A stretch of 64,000 nucleotides of DNA, from assembly GCF_027622945.1 (NCBI RefSeq), contig NZ_JAPZVQ010000005.1:134040-198039 (forward strand), in the 5' to 3' direction. The notes under the pieces were generated by a model, which ran no database searches, had not been told where the DNA came from, and was given only the letters and a program-made list of their open reading frames with translations. The position numbers and the translations under genes were made by a program. This stretch comes from Glycomyces lechevalierae (GTDB lineage Bacteria; Actinomycetota; Actinomycetes; Mycobacteriales; Micromonosporaceae). Of the stretch, positions 1 to 8,644 are shown in pieces. The first letter of the stretch is position 1. Each line of letters begins with the position of its first letter.

Positions 1-226
1 GCACGCCGGCCTCGAACAGGGCCTTGTCCACCTGCGGCGCGCCTTCGGCGTACACGCTCGAAGGACCGCCCGAGAGGATGATCGCGGCCGGCTCCTTGGC
101 GAGCATCTCGCTCGCGGGCATCGAGGAGGGCACGATCTCCGAGTAGACGTTGGCTTCGCGTACGCGGCGCGCGATGAGCTGCGCGTATTGGGCCCCGAAG
201 TCGACCACCAGCACCGTTTGTCGCAT
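1..226 (-). CDS. guaA: GMP synthase, N-terminal 75 residues (runs off the left edge)
   Basis: GMP synthase converts XMP to GMP with glutamine as nitrogen donor, the last step of guanine nucleotide synthesis in the cytoplasm. The visible part begins [20 protein letters not shown] and continues to [15 protein letters not shown], the start of the class I glutamine amidotransferase domain. The catalytic Cys-His-Glu residues and the ATP pyrophosphatase domain lie beyond the window. The ATG at 226 is the natural family start. The gene is divergent from the FUSC gene, with only 57 nt between the two start codons, so the promoters must overlap. The other guanine genes, guaB and guaB3, lie about 47 kb away. 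The identification is firm; only completeness is unknown. Confidence 0.93.
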   Translation of the reverse strand, partial: MRQTVLVVDFGAQYAQLIARRVREANVYSEIVPSSMPASEMLAKEPAAIILSGGPSSVYAEGAPQVDKALFEAGV

Positions 227-283
227 GACACCAGCGTAACCGGTAAGGGGCCTCACACCTGAAGGCGCGGCTACCCTGATGAC

Positions 284-2421
284 GTGCTCAACCCTGGGGT
301 CCGCGAATCGTTCCGCCGGGTCGGCCGGGACCTGCGGTCATGGACCCCGGGCGAGGCCGTCCCCGTGCTCGCGGTGCGCGCCGCCTTCGGGATCGCCGCG
401 GCCATGAGCGTCGTCGCGTTCTTCGACCATCCTGCTTGGGGCCCAGCGGCAGTGATGGGCGCGTGGCTCGGCGGCGTCGCCCTCCTCACCCCCGGGACGC
501 GGACCGGGCCGTCGCTGCCGGTGGTCGTCGGGGCGGCCGGGTCCCTCGGGGTCGTCCTCGGCTCGATCGACCAGCCCGTGATCCTCATCGCCGCCGCCGC
601 GGCCTACGCGTTCACGCTCACGTTCATCGGCTCGGTCACACACGTCGCGGGCGTCACCTTCACCGTCTCCGGCATCGTGTTCTTCCTCGCCGACCACCTC
701 ACCGCCCACGCGGGGGTCCTGTACGCGGCGATCGCCGTCGCGGCGGGCGGCGCGGTGCAGGCGCTCACGGCGCTCCTGCCGCCGTACTACCGGTGGGCCG
801 AGGACCGGCGCACGCTCGCCGACGCGTGGCTCGCGCTCGCGGCCGAAGCGGACGCCCTCGCCGCCGACCCGAACGCGCCGTTCCACACCGAGCCGCTGTT
901 CGAGGCCGCGCAGGAACTCGACCGCCGCCGGGCCCTCCCGGCCGCGATCCTCGAGGCGCGCCGCCAGATCTACGCCGTGTCGTCCGCGATCGGCCGCACC
1001 GCCTCCGCGCGCGCCCGCGCCGACGCGCAGGACCGCGACACCGTCGAGTTCTATTCGGAGGCACTGGAACTCGCCGCCCGGCTCCTCACCCACTTCGCGG
1101 AGCAGATCACCTCCCGCGGCCAGGTCGACCTCGACTGGGACGCGCTCCTCGACGGCCTCTCCCAGAACCCCATGGCCACCGCCACGGGCACGATGCCGAC
1201 CGAGATCGGCGGCCTCCTGCGCACCCTCCACGAGACCGGCGGGTTCGCCGAGCGCATCACCGCCGGGGGGGGGGGCGGGGGGGGCGGCCCCCCCCCCGCG
1301 GCCCCCCCCCCCCCCCCCCCGCCGGCGCCCCCGCCCCCCCCCCCGACCCCGCCCTCGCGCACGCCACCAGCACCGCCCGCCAGGCGATCGGCCAGCTCCG
1401 GGCCCGCCTGCACCGGCGCGACCCGGTCATCCACCACGCCCTGCGCCGCGCCGGCGTCATCGCCCTCGCCATGGCCGTCGGCCTCGCCTGGCCCACCGGG
1501 CACGGCTACTGGATCCCCCTTACCGCCTGGCTCGTGCTCCAAGCGGACTTCGCCGGGACTCTCACGCGCGGCGTCACCCGCGCCGTCGGCACCACCGGCG
1601 GCGTCGTCCTCGCCTCGCTCCTCGGCCTGCTCCTCCCTGAAGACCAGTTGTGGCTCAGCCTGACCGTGCTCGCGTACGCGCTCATCGCCTACCTGACGCG
1701 GCCGGTGTCGATGCTCGTGTTCGCCGCAGCCGTCTCGGGTTTCACCGTGTTCCAGATCGACCTCTCGGGCGAGAGCCCGGTCGCCGCCGCCTTCGACCGA
1801 GGCGCCTGCACCCTCGTCGGCGCGGCCCTCGCGATCGGCTTCTACGTGCTCGTCCCCACCTGGCAGACGCGGCGCCTCGGCGACCTCCTCGGGGACCTCG
1901 TCGACGCCTACCGCGACTACGCCCGGCTCTCGCTCGACCGGCAGGCGCACCCGGCGGACTACGACCGGAAGGTCATGCACGCCGCGATCGACCGCATCCG
2001 CGCGCGCCGGGCCGCGCTCACCAGCGCCGCCGATCAAGCGAAGGCCGAACCGGTCACCGGCCCGGGCCCGCTCTCCGCGGACGCGCTGGGCGCGGAGGCC
2101 GCATTGTCAAGGGCCGGAAGGGCACTGGTCGCGGTGAACGCGACGCTCGGCCGCGACGAGCAGGCGAAGGGGCTCGCGGGGGTCGACGCGTTCGCGGACT
2201 CGCTCGACACGGCCTACCTGCGGCTGGCCGCGCTGGCCCGGGGTGCGGCGCCGCCGCGCGGCATCGACTTGAGCGACGCCGTCCAGCGTCTGGACCTGCG
2301 GCTCGCGGCCGTGGACGACCGGGAGACGCGCACGCGCCGCAGCGTGCTGCGCTGGGAGTCGGACAACCTCGTGGAGGCGTTGGACGACGCGGCCCTGCTC
2401 ATGGCGGGCTGGAACGACTAG
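284..2421 (+). pseudogene. FUSC-family inner-membrane protein, frame broken in a G/C homopolymer run
   Basis: Two reading frames together make one FUSC-type protein (fusaric acid resistance / aromatic acid exporter family) of about 710 residues. The first frame starts with GTG at 284 and gives about 325 good residues: a hydrophobic block with helices around VPVLAVRAAFGIAAA, VVGAAGSLGVVLGS and AAIAVAAGGAVQAL, then a soluble helical region. The second frame, from about 1346 to the stop at 2421, holds the second membrane block (VIALAMAVGLAWPTGHGYW, WLVLQADFAGTLTRG) and a soluble tail. FUSC proteins normally have exactly this duplicated layout. The break falls inside the homopolymer run at 1263-1345, where one base is missing or two are extra. 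A sequencing or assembly error is more likely than a real pseudogene, because both halves look intact. Confidence 0.8.
1263..1345. repeat. 83-nt tract of G and C homopolymers inside the FUSC gene
   Basis: The tract has G runs of 11 and 8 and then C runs of 10 and about 19, with further C runs, broken only by single bases. Nothing like it occurs elsewhere in the window. It translates only to poly-Gly or poly-Pro and coincides exactly with the frame change in the surrounding gene. It is most simply a low-quality or artefactual segment; a true hypermutable (phase-variable) tract is the alternative. Confidence 0.9.
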
Positions 2422-2431
2422 GCCGTTCTTC

Positions 2432-2743
2432 TTAAAAGAGCGCCGCGCGGGCGGTGCGGATGACCGCTTCGGCTTCGGCCGCTTGCGCTTCGGTGAGGTC
2501 GGCTTCGAGGAGGTCGAGGCCGATCACCTGGAGCTGGTCGGGCAGGTGCATGTCGCTCGGGAGGCGCGGGACGGGACGCCGTTCGCGGCCTTCGGCGTCG
2601 GCGGTGAGGTCGGCGAGGGCCTGGACGAGGACGTGCATGACCCCGGCCTTGGCGGTGCCGCCTTGAGAAGACCAGCGAGCGGGCGACCAGTGGCGCGTGC
2701 CTTCGACGACACGCCCGATCGCCCGCTCGAGTTCAGTGCTCAA
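2432..2743 (-). CDS. Conserved actinobacterial hypothetical protein, 103 residues
   Basis: I recognise no named family. It is an all-helical soluble protein with a conserved-looking start (STELERAIGRVVEGTRHWSP), a middle part AGVMHVLVQALADLTADAEG followed by RRPVPRLPSDMHLPDQ, and a helical tail. It begins with TTG at 2743, six bases past the stop of the Bax-inhibitor-like gene on the same strand; AGGGCGA in the end of that gene can serve as the ribosome binding site. Short uncharacterised proteins of this kind occur in other actinobacteria, which is recollection rather than anything computed here. Tight spacing suggests co-transcription with the membrane protein upstream. Confidence 0.7.
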   Translation of the reverse strand: MSTELERAIGRVVEGTRHWSPARWSSQGGTAKAGVMHVLVQALADLTADAEGRERRPVPRLPSDMHLPDQLQVIGLDLLEADLTEAQAAEAEAVIRTARAALF

Positions 2744-2748
2744 GATGC

Positions 2749-3570
2749 CTAGTCGCCCTGGAAGTAGGAGAGCAGACGCAGCAGGTTCCAGTACAGGAAG
2801 ATGAGGCCCGCGGTGAGGCCGAAGGCCCCGGCCCACGCGTACTTCTTCGGGGCGCCGTGCTGGGCGGAGTACTCGATCATGTCGAAGTCGAGGATGAACG
2901 AGAACGCGGCCCACAGGGTGATGCCGATCGCGATGATCCACTGCAGGGCCGAGACCGACTCGCCGGGGCCGGCGAACAGGCCGAGGTCCACGCCGAACGC
3001 GCTGAAGAGGAGGTTGGCCATGCTGAGGAGGAAGATGCCGATGCCCGCGCCGACGATGACCTTGGTGAACATCGGCGAGTTCTTGAGGATGCGGAACTTG
3101 TAGAGCGCCAGCATCGCGCCGAACACGAGGATGGTGGCGAGGAGGGCGTTCACGACGATCCCGGGCCACTGCTGCTCGAAGACCGCGGAGACGCCGCCGA
3201 GCAGGAGGCCCTGCCCGATCGCGTAGAGGAACGCCACGAACGGGTTCGTGACCGGCTTGAACATCGAGAAGATCATGATGCCGAGGCCGACGACGGCGCC
3301 GATCGTGCCGAGCATCATCGCGGTGCCGATCGCGTCGGCGTCGCTGTTGGCGATGCCGTCCGCGACCATGCCGTACGTGAGCAGCGCGGCGATGAAGGTC
3401 GCCGCGACGAGCGCGACAGTACGGACGATGACGTCGTCGATCCGCATGGTCTCGGCCTGCGGAGCCTGGGTCATCTGCCCGTAAGGCCCGTACGCGGCAC
3501 CCATGTGCTGCTCGTTGTACTGGGTCTTCACCATATTTCGAAGGGATGAGTTCCTGCTCTGCATTGCCAT
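2749..3570 (-). CDS. Bax inhibitor-1/YccA-family membrane protein
   Basis: A 273-residue polytopic membrane protein of the Bax inhibitor-1 like family, whose bacterial members are proposed pH-sensitive calcium leak channels or regulators of membrane proteases. A 45-residue hydrophilic N-terminus rich in Gln, Tyr and Gly precedes about seven hydrophobic helices, from IVRTVALVAATFIAALLTYG to LTAGLIFLYWNLLRLLSYF. The penultimate segment carries ILDFDMIEY, matching the family's acidic pair in the last helices. Two in-frame ATGs lie six bases apart (3570 and 3564); either could be used. A small hypothetical gene follows directly. The long N-terminal extension is common in actinobacterial members, as far as I recall. 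Confidence 0.9.
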   Translation of the reverse strand: MAMQSRNSSLRNMVKTQYNEQHMGAAYGPYGQMTQAPQAETMRIDDVIVRTVALVAATFIAALLTYGMVADGIANSDADAIGTAMMLGTIGAVVGLGIMIFSMFKPVTNPFVAFLYAIGQGLLLGGVSAVFEQQWPGIVVNALLATILVFGAMLALYKFRILKNSPMFTKVIVGAGIGIFLLSMANLLFSAFGVDLGLFAGPGESVSALQWIIAIGITLWAAFSFILDFDMIEYSAQHGAPKKYAWAGAFGLTAGLIFLYWNLLRLLSYFQGD

Positions 3571-3639
3571 GACCTGCGGTCCTCCGTTGGAATCTCAAGG
3601 GTGAATCTCAGCCTATCCGGTCATAGGCGCAAACACGAC

Positions 3640-3673
3640 ACAGCGCCGGAGCATTCCCCTGCTCCGGCGCTGT
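3640..3673 (-). terminator. Hairpin terminator of the 5'-nucleotidase gene
   Basis: A perfect 14-bp stem (ACAGCGCCGGAGCA with its complement) closes on a 6-nt loop, 17 nt past the stop at 3690. There is no strong T tract, as is usual in high-GC actinobacteria. It separates the nucleotidase from the Bax-inhibitor-like gene on the same strand. Confidence 0.8.
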
Positions 3674-3689
3674 GAATCCGCTCAGGTAG

Positions 3690-5417
3690 CTAGGAGATCA
3701 CTGTGACCCGGCCCAGTTCCGGCGCCTGGAGCGGCGTCGCCTGGGTGCCGAACTCGGCGATGTAGTCCTCGAACGCGTCCACGTCGAGTTCGCCGAAGAG
3801 GCGGTTCGTGCCGCCGTTGAACGCGGTGAACGAGTCGCCGCCCTCGGCGAGGAACGAGTTCGTCGTGACCCGGTAGGTCTGGTCGGCGACGATCGGCTCG
3901 CCGTTGAGCATGAGCGAGTCGGCCACGATCTGGTCGGTGCCGGTCCTCGTCTTGTCCCATGTGTACGTGAAGCCCTCGGAGACCTGCAGGAACAGCGTCG
4001 TCGAGCGCACGCCCGGGATCGGGAGCTGCTGCTTGAGCGCCTCGAGGAGCTGCGCGCCGGTCAGGTCGAGGGTGACGACGTAGTTGTTGAACGGCTGCAC
4101 GTCGAAGACCTCGCGGTAGCTCACCACCCCGGGATCGCCCTCGGTGTAAATGAGGTCGTCGCGGACGCCGCCGGGGTTCATGATCGCGATCTCGGCGCCG
4201 CCGGTGTCCGCCGAGGCGGTGTTCCACAGCTGCGCGTCGGCGATGAGGCTGCCGAGCGGGAACTCCTCGGCGCGGGTCGCGCCGCGCTTGATGTCCTCGG
4301 CGATGTAGCCGACCTCGCGGCCGCCCGCCTCTTCAGCGGCCGGAGCGTACTCGGCGATGATGTCGGACTGGTCCTCGTCGGCGTCCACGTCGCGGGTGAC
4401 GACGGTGTTGGAGCCGGTGACCGAGGAGCGCACGATGTCCTTGGTGCGCTTGTCATAGGTCGCGTCGATCTCGGTGAACACGCGGCCGTAGGACGACGCG
4501 GAGGTGACCATGCGCGGGTTCCCGGCCGGGTCCGGCACCGAGCACACGTACTCCTGGTGCGTGTGGCCGGTGACGAGGATGTCCACGAGCGGGGTCATCG
4601 TCTCGGCGATGTCCACGATGGGGCCGGACATGCCGACGCCGGAGCCGTCCAGGGACTCGCAGTCGTGGCCGGTGTCCTCGGCGACGGGCACGCCGCCCTC
4701 GTGGAGGAGCACGACGATCGAGTTGACGCCCTTGCGCTTCAGCTCCTGCGCGTACTTGTTCGCGGTCTCGACCTCGTCGAGGAAGTCCAGGCCCTCGATG
4801 CCGGACTTGGAGACGATGTCGCCGGTGCCCTCGAGGGTCATGCCGATGAAGCCGACCTTGACGCCCCTGCCGAAGTCCTTGATCCAGTACGGGTCGAGCA
4901 CGGGCTTCCCGGTGGCCTCGTCGACGACGTTCGCGCCGAGGTACGGGAAGTCCGCGCCCTCGAAGTCGTCGTCACCCTCGATGATGCGGTCGAGTTCGTC
5001 GATGCCGGCGTCGAACTCGTGGTTGCCGACCGAGGAGACCTCGACGCCCATCTCGTTGAGCGCCTCGATGGTCGGCTCGTCGTCGAAGATCGCGGACATG
5101 AACGGGCTCGCGCCGATGAGGTCGCCGGCGGCCACGGTAGTCGAGTAGCGCTGGCCCTCGCGGGCCTGCTCGAGGTGGGTGGCGAGGTACTCGGCGCCGC
5201 CCGCGGGGACGTTCACGCCGTCGACCGGGTACGTGTCGCCGGCGGTGGCCTCGATGTGGCCGTGGAAGTCGTTGAGCGCCAGCAGTTGGAGGTCGACCTC
5301 GCGGTGGCGGTCCTCTTGACCGGCGTTCGCCGACCACGCGCCGACGGCGAGCGTGGTCGCGGCGAGCGCGGCGGCGGCGCCGGCCGCCGCGATCCGCTTG
5401 CGTCTGATGGTGAACAT
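3690..5417 (-). CDS. Secreted bifunctional metallophosphatase/5'-nucleotidase (UshA/NadN family)
   Basis: A 575-residue exported enzyme that removes phosphate from extracellular nucleotides, releasing nucleosides for uptake. The N-terminus RRKRIAAAGAAAALAATTLA is a signal peptide. The metallophosphoesterase domain follows, with NDFHGH near residues 49-54, AAGDLIGASPF, the GNHEFD motif and GHTHQEY. The C-terminal substrate-binding domain contains NPGGVRDDL and the stacking region FNNYVVTLDLTG. Start choice: a longer frame opens at 5480, but the ATG at 5417 has CGGAGAG just upstream and begins the signal peptide directly, so I use it. No LPXTG anchor or lipobox is present, so release from the cell is likely. 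It stands alone between a terminator and a long upstream region. Confidence 0.92.
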   Translation of the reverse strand: MFTIRRKRIAAAGAAAALAATTLAVGAWSANAGQEDRHREVDLQLLALNDFHGHIEATAGDTYPVDGVNVPAGGAEYLATHLEQAREGQRYSTTVAAGDLIGASPFMSAIFDDEPTIEALNEMGVEVSSVGNHEFDAGIDELDRIIEGDDDFEGADFPYLGANVVDEATGKPVLDPYWIKDFGRGVKVGFIGMTLEGTGDIVSKSGIEGLDFLDEVETANKYAQELKRKGVNSIVVLLHEGGVPVAEDTGHDCESLDGSGVGMSGPIVDIAETMTPLVDILVTGHTHQEYVCSVPDPAGNPRMVTSASSYGRVFTEIDATYDKRTKDIVRSSVTGSNTVVTRDVDADEDQSDIIAEYAPAAEEAGGREVGYIAEDIKRGATRAEEFPLGSLIADAQLWNTASADTGGAEIAIMNPGGVRDDLIYTEGDPGVVSYREVFDVQPFNNYVVTLDLTGAQLLEALKQQLPIPGVRSTTLFLQVSEGFTYTWDKTRTGTDQIVADSLMLNGEPIVADQTYRVTTNSFLAEGGDSFTAFNGGTNRLFGELDVDAFEDYIAEFGTQATPLQAPELGRVTVIS

Positions 5418-5804
5418 GGCTCTCCGTAGGGGGTCGATGGGAAGCGTGCGGGCCGGGGACGCCCGAGCTGATCCAATCATGGGACGATTGCATTGGAGTC
5501 AACGCAGCATAACGCCTTCACAAAGCACTGATAACGGTGCGGGCGGCCCGGCCATAGCATACGGCGACAGTCAGCACACCCTCACTCTCGCGATACGGGA
5601 ATAGCAAAGCCGCACGTGATCGCTTGCAGGGCAAAGACTTGTTACTCGAGGGTCACGGCAATATGTCCACAATGCAGTTTCTTGCCCAGAGCGTAAACGG
5701 TTGCTACAGTCACTGCGAATACAACTCGCATATACAGCTCGTCACTGGTGGGGACTGCTGCGGAGCGGTCATAGACGAGCAAGACGCCCACAGGGGGTTA
5801 CCCG
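5418..5804. other. Divergent intergenic region, 387 nt, no gene seen
   Basis: It lies between the divergent nucleotidase and acyl-CoA dehydrogenase genes and must carry both promoters. Its middle part (about 5580-5770) is clearly less GC-rich than the flanking genes. A short frame at 5624-5830 shows no coding character. I could not assign a convincing -35/-10 pair. Confidence 0.6.
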
Positions 5805-7001
5805 TTGACGACCGGTTACTTCACTACTGACCAGCACGACGCCCTCAGAGCCGAGGTCAGGGCCTTCGCCGAGCGCGAGGTCCGCCCGCGCGTCCCCGAA
5901 ATGGAGACCCAGAGAACCGTCCACCACGAGCTGTCCCGCCTCATCGCCGCCCAGCGCTGGCTCGGAGTCACCATCCCCCGCGAATACGGCGGCATGGGCA
6001 TGGGCCACTTGGCGAAAACCATCATCATCGAAGAACTCGCCCGGGTCTCCGGCGCCATGGGCGCGATGGTCCAAGCCTCCCAGCTCGGCGTCGCCAAGAT
6101 CATCCACTTCGGATCCGACGCACAGAAGAAGACCTGGCTGCCCAAGATCGCCGACGGCGACTGTCTCCCGACGATCGCCGTCACCGAATCCGCCTCCGGC
6201 GGCCACGTGCTCGGCATGCGCGCCAGGGCCGTCCGCGACGGCGACGACTACATCCTCAACGGCCACAAGGTCTTCGTCGGAAACAGCCACGTCGGCGACC
6301 TCCACGGCGTGGTCGTGCGGACGGGGCTGGGCCCGAAGGGCCTCACCGCGTTCCTCGTCGAGGCGGACCGGCCCGGGTTCGCGCTGGCGCCGCAGCAGTC
6401 CACGATGGGCCTGCACGGCTTCAGCTTCGGCGAGCTGCTGTTCGAGAACTGCCGCATCCCCGCTGCCAACCGGCTCGGCAGCGAAGGTGACGGCCTCGCC
6501 GTCGCGTACTCCTCTTCGGCGCTCTACGGCCGCGCGAACCTGACGGCCGTGTCGCTCGGCATCCACCAGGCGATCCTCGACGAGACCGTCGCGTACGCGT
6601 CGCGGCGGGAGCTCTACGGCAAGCCCATCGCGGAGCTCGACAACGTCAAGCAGAAGATCGGGCAGATCACCTCCCGGCTCATGACGGCCAGGATCACCGC
6701 GTACCACGCGGCGTACCTGCTCGACCAGGGCCTGCCCTGCGACATCGAGTTGATGAACGCCAAGCTCGTCAACGTGGAATCCTCTTTGGACTCCGCCCGG
6801 GAGTCGATGGAGATCCACGCGGCCATCGGGCTCACCACCGAGCGGCCCATCGAGCGGTTCCTGCGGGACGCGTACCACATCTACGCTCCCGCAGGCACCT
6901 CCGACGTGCAGCGGGTGCGCCTCGCCGAGGCGGCGATGGGACGGACCAAGGGCCAGTGGTCCGAGCGCATCGTCCGCGGCGAGGCGGTCCAGGTGCACTA
7001 G
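5805..7001 (+). CDS. Acyl-CoA dehydrogenase family flavoprotein lacking the usual catalytic glutamate
   Basis: A 398-residue protein with the full acyl-CoA dehydrogenase fold: N-terminal helices with IPREYGGMGMG, a middle barrel with PTIAVTESASGGHVLGM and NGHKVFVGNSHVGD for FAD, and C-terminal helices with YGRANLTAVSLG. Family members oxidise acyl thioesters using FAD. The usual C-terminal motif with the base glutamate (YEGTxxIQR) is replaced by IYAPAGTSDVQR at about residues 359-370, and the alternative position in the preceding helix is Gly (YGRANL) rather than Glu. The enzyme may therefore act on another substrate or use a different base. TTG at 5805 is chosen because AGGGGG lies eight bases upstream. 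Single gene, no obvious partner. Confidence 0.88.
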   Translation: MTTGYFTTDQHDALRAEVRAFAEREVRPRVPEMETQRTVHHELSRLIAAQRWLGVTIPREYGGMGMGHLAKTIIIEELARVSGAMGAMVQASQLGVAKIIHFGSDAQKKTWLPKIADGDCLPTIAVTESASGGHVLGMRARAVRDGDDYILNGHKVFVGNSHVGDLHGVVVRTGLGPKGLTAFLVEADRPGFALAPQQSTMGLHGFSFGELLFENCRIPAANRLGSEGDGLAVAYSSSALYGRANLTAVSLGIHQAILDETVAYASRRELYGKPIAELDNVKQKIGQITSRLMTARITAYHAAYLLDQGLPCDIELMNAKLVNVESSLDSARESMEIHAAIGLTTERPIERFLRDAYHIYAPAGTSDVQRVRLAEAAMGRTKGQWSERIVRGEAVQVH

Positions 7002-7060
7002 CGCGCTCGATGTCCGGAGGATCGGCCGGAGACTCGAGCGCGTCACTGAAGAGAAGACGG

Positions 7061-7088
7061 TGAGGAGGCGGCGTCAGCGGCCTCCTCA
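7061..7088 (-). terminator. Hairpin between convergent acyl-CoA dehydrogenase and GAF genes
   Basis: A perfect 9-bp stem (TGAGGAGGC/GCCTCCTCA) lies five bases past the stop of the GAF gene. A second inverted repeat at 7002-7042 (CGCGCTCGA/TCGAGCGCG) follows the dehydrogenase stop. The two probably terminate the converging transcripts. Confidence 0.6.
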
Positions 7089-7093
7089 TTCGT

Positions 7094-7684
7094 CTACCCC
7101 TGCAGCGGGTGGTGCGGGTCGGCGGCGCTGCGCTCGCGGATCCGTTCCATGACCTTCTCGGCCATGCCCTTGATGATGTCGAGGCCCGGCCGGCCCCAGT
7201 CGTGCGTCTCCGTGTCGACCACGCACACCGTCCCCAAGGTGTTCCCGTCGTCGTCGATCAGCGGCGCGCCCAGGTAGGAGCGGATCCCGATCTTGTCGAC
7301 CACGGGGTTCCCCGCGAACCGCGGGTAGTCGCACACGTCTCCGAGCACGAGCGCCTTGCCGCGCACCACGACGTGCGGGCAGTAGCCGTGGTCGCGGTCC
7401 ATCTCGCGGCCGACCTCGGGCGCCTCGGAAGCGCCCGAGAGCGCCTGGCTGGCCGCATCGGGGGCCGGCGCCGCGAGGCCCGCGAAGTACTGGTGGTCCG
7501 AGTCGATGAAGTTCACCATCGCGTAAGGCGCGCCGGTGAGCTCGGTCAACTCCTTGGCCAGCTCGTCGAACTCGGGGTCGGGCAGATTGCCGATCCCGAG
7601 ATCGCGCAGGCGCTTGGCCCGCTCGGGGGCGCCCGGGTCCTCGGGCGTGATCGTGAGTCGGAACTCGTTCTCGGGACTGGACAT
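7094..7684 (-). CDS. GAF-domain protein linked to the conservon
   Basis: A 196-residue soluble protein that is almost wholly a GAF sensor domain: FDELAKELTELTGAPYAMVN opens the domain, then DSDHQYFAG, the cysteine-containing GYCPHVVVRGKALVLGD, and IRSYLGAPLIDDDGNTLGTV with VCVVDTETHDW. GAF domains bind small ligands, haem or cyclic nucleotides, or sense redox state. C and H in GYCPHVV could be ligands, but this is only suggestive. The ATG at 7684 is preceded by GGAG. It follows cvnD with an 11-nt gap, so it is the last gene of the conservon operon. Conservons often carry one extra downstream gene (a cytochrome P450 in some), so a GAF sensor here is a plausible output or input partner. Confidence 0.85.
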   Translation of the reverse strand: MSSPENEFRLTITPEDPGAPERAKRLRDLGIGNLPDPEFDELAKELTELTGAPYAMVNFIDSDHQYFAGLAAPAPDAASQALSGASEAPEVGREMDRDHGYCPHVVVRGKALVLGDVCDYPRFAGNPVVDKIGIRSYLGAPLIDDDGNTLGTVCVVDTETHDWGRPGLDIIKGMAEKVMERIRERSAADPHHPLQG

Positions 7685-7695
7685 GCTGGGCTCCT

Positions 7696-8298
7696 TCACC
7701 GGACGCTCGAAGCGGCGGCCGACATGAGGTGCTTGGTCAAGGTGACCAGCACCAACGTTGCGGAACGTGGATCGCGTGCGTCGCAGCAGACGATCGGGAT
7801 ATTCGGTTTGAGGTCCAATGCGGCCCGGACTTCCTCGGGCTCGTAGTGGAATCCGGTGTCGAACTCGTTCACCGCCACGATGAACTGCGTGCCGCGGCGC
7901 TCGAAGAAGTCCAGCGCCGGGAAGCAGTCCTCCAGGCGGCGGGTGTCCGCGAGCACCACCGCGCCGAAGGCCCCGTCCGACAGCTCGTTCCACATGAACC
8001 AGAAGCGGTCCTGGCCGGGCGTGCCGAACAGGTACAGGATGTGCTGCGGGTCCAGGGTGATCCGGCCGAAGTCGAGGGCCACGGTCGTGGTCACCTTGTC
8101 CCCCACGCCGGTGAGGTCGTCCGTGCCGATCGAGGCGGCGGTGATCGTCTCCTCCGTGCTCAGCGGCTCGATCTCCGAGACGGAGCCGACGAACGTGGTC
8201 TTCCCGACCCCGAACCCGCCGGCGACGAGCAGCTTGATCGGGGTGGGCATGCGGGATTGCTGTGCAGGCGAGTGGTCAGAGTCGCCGTTGTAGGCCAT
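7696..8298 (-). CDS. Conservon small GTPase (CvnD type)
   Basis: A 200-residue Ras-like/ARF-like GTPase of the CvnD type. P-loop GGFGVGKTTFVG near residues 27-38, switch II region LYLFGTPGQDRFWFMW (a DxxG equivalent), and the base-specificity motif in IVAVNEFDTG (N-x-x-D variant). In Streptomyces the Cvn proteins form a membrane-associated complex resembling eukaryotic GPCR signalling, and CvnD binds GTP. It overlaps the DUF742 gene by 23 nt, which implies translational coupling. The GAF gene follows. Function beyond signalling is unknown. Confidence 0.9.
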   Translation of the reverse strand: MAYNGDSDHSPAQQSRMPTPIKLLVAGGFGVGKTTFVGSVSEIEPLSTEETITAASIGTDDLTGVGDKVTTTVALDFGRITLDPQHILYLFGTPGQDRFWFMWNELSDGAFGAVVLADTRRLEDCFPALDFFERRGTQFIVAVNEFDTGFHYEPEEVRAALDLKPNIPIVCCDARDPRSATLVLVTLTKHLMSAAASSVR

Positions 8299-8644
8299 TG
8301 AGGAGTGCCTCCAATACGGTTTGGTCGGTGGTGTCGACGGCGGGATCCGGTGCTTGGGCGATGATCGCCCCGACGTCGACGAGGTCGGAGAGGAGGACCT
8401 TGATGACCATCGCGGGGAGTCGCAGGTGCGCCGAGACCTCCGCGACCGAGATCGGCTCCCGGCACAGGAGCAGCGCCTCGGCGTGCTCCGCCTCCAGTTG
8501 CGAGGGTCGCAGTTGCCCCGTCGAGCGGACCAGCGACAGCAGGTCGAGCTTCGCGGTCGGGGCGGTGCGGCCGTTCGAGACGGTATAGGGCCGCACGAGC
8601 GGCCCCGCGTCGTCGTCGAGCAGCGGGTGCTCGAAACTGGACAT
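8276..8644 (-). CDS. Conservon DUF742 protein (CvnC type)
   Basis: A 122-residue DUF742 protein. The family signature is visible as VRPYTVSNGRTAP near the N-terminus, LRPSQLEAEHAEALLLC in the centre and a winged-helix-like LPAMVIKVLLSDLVDVGAI. The C-terminal half resembles a winged helix, so nucleic-acid or protein binding is possible. Its ATG overlaps the stop of the roadblock gene by one base (TGATG), and its end overlaps cvnD, so the three genes are translated as a unit. Confidence 0.9.
   Translation of the reverse strand: MSSFEHPLLDDDAGPLVRPYTVSNGRTAPTAKLDLLSLVRSTGQLRPSQLEAEHAEALLLCREPISVAEVSAHLRLPAMVIKVLLSDLVDVGAIIAQAPDPAVDTTDQTVLEALLNGLQRRL

Noticed and set aside
2432-3598. 388-residue minus-strand ORF spanning the Bax-inhibitor gene
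   Set aside because: Its first two thirds are an Arg/Pro-rich shadow of the Bax-inhibitor frame; only the last 103 residues, from TTG at 2743, look like a protein.
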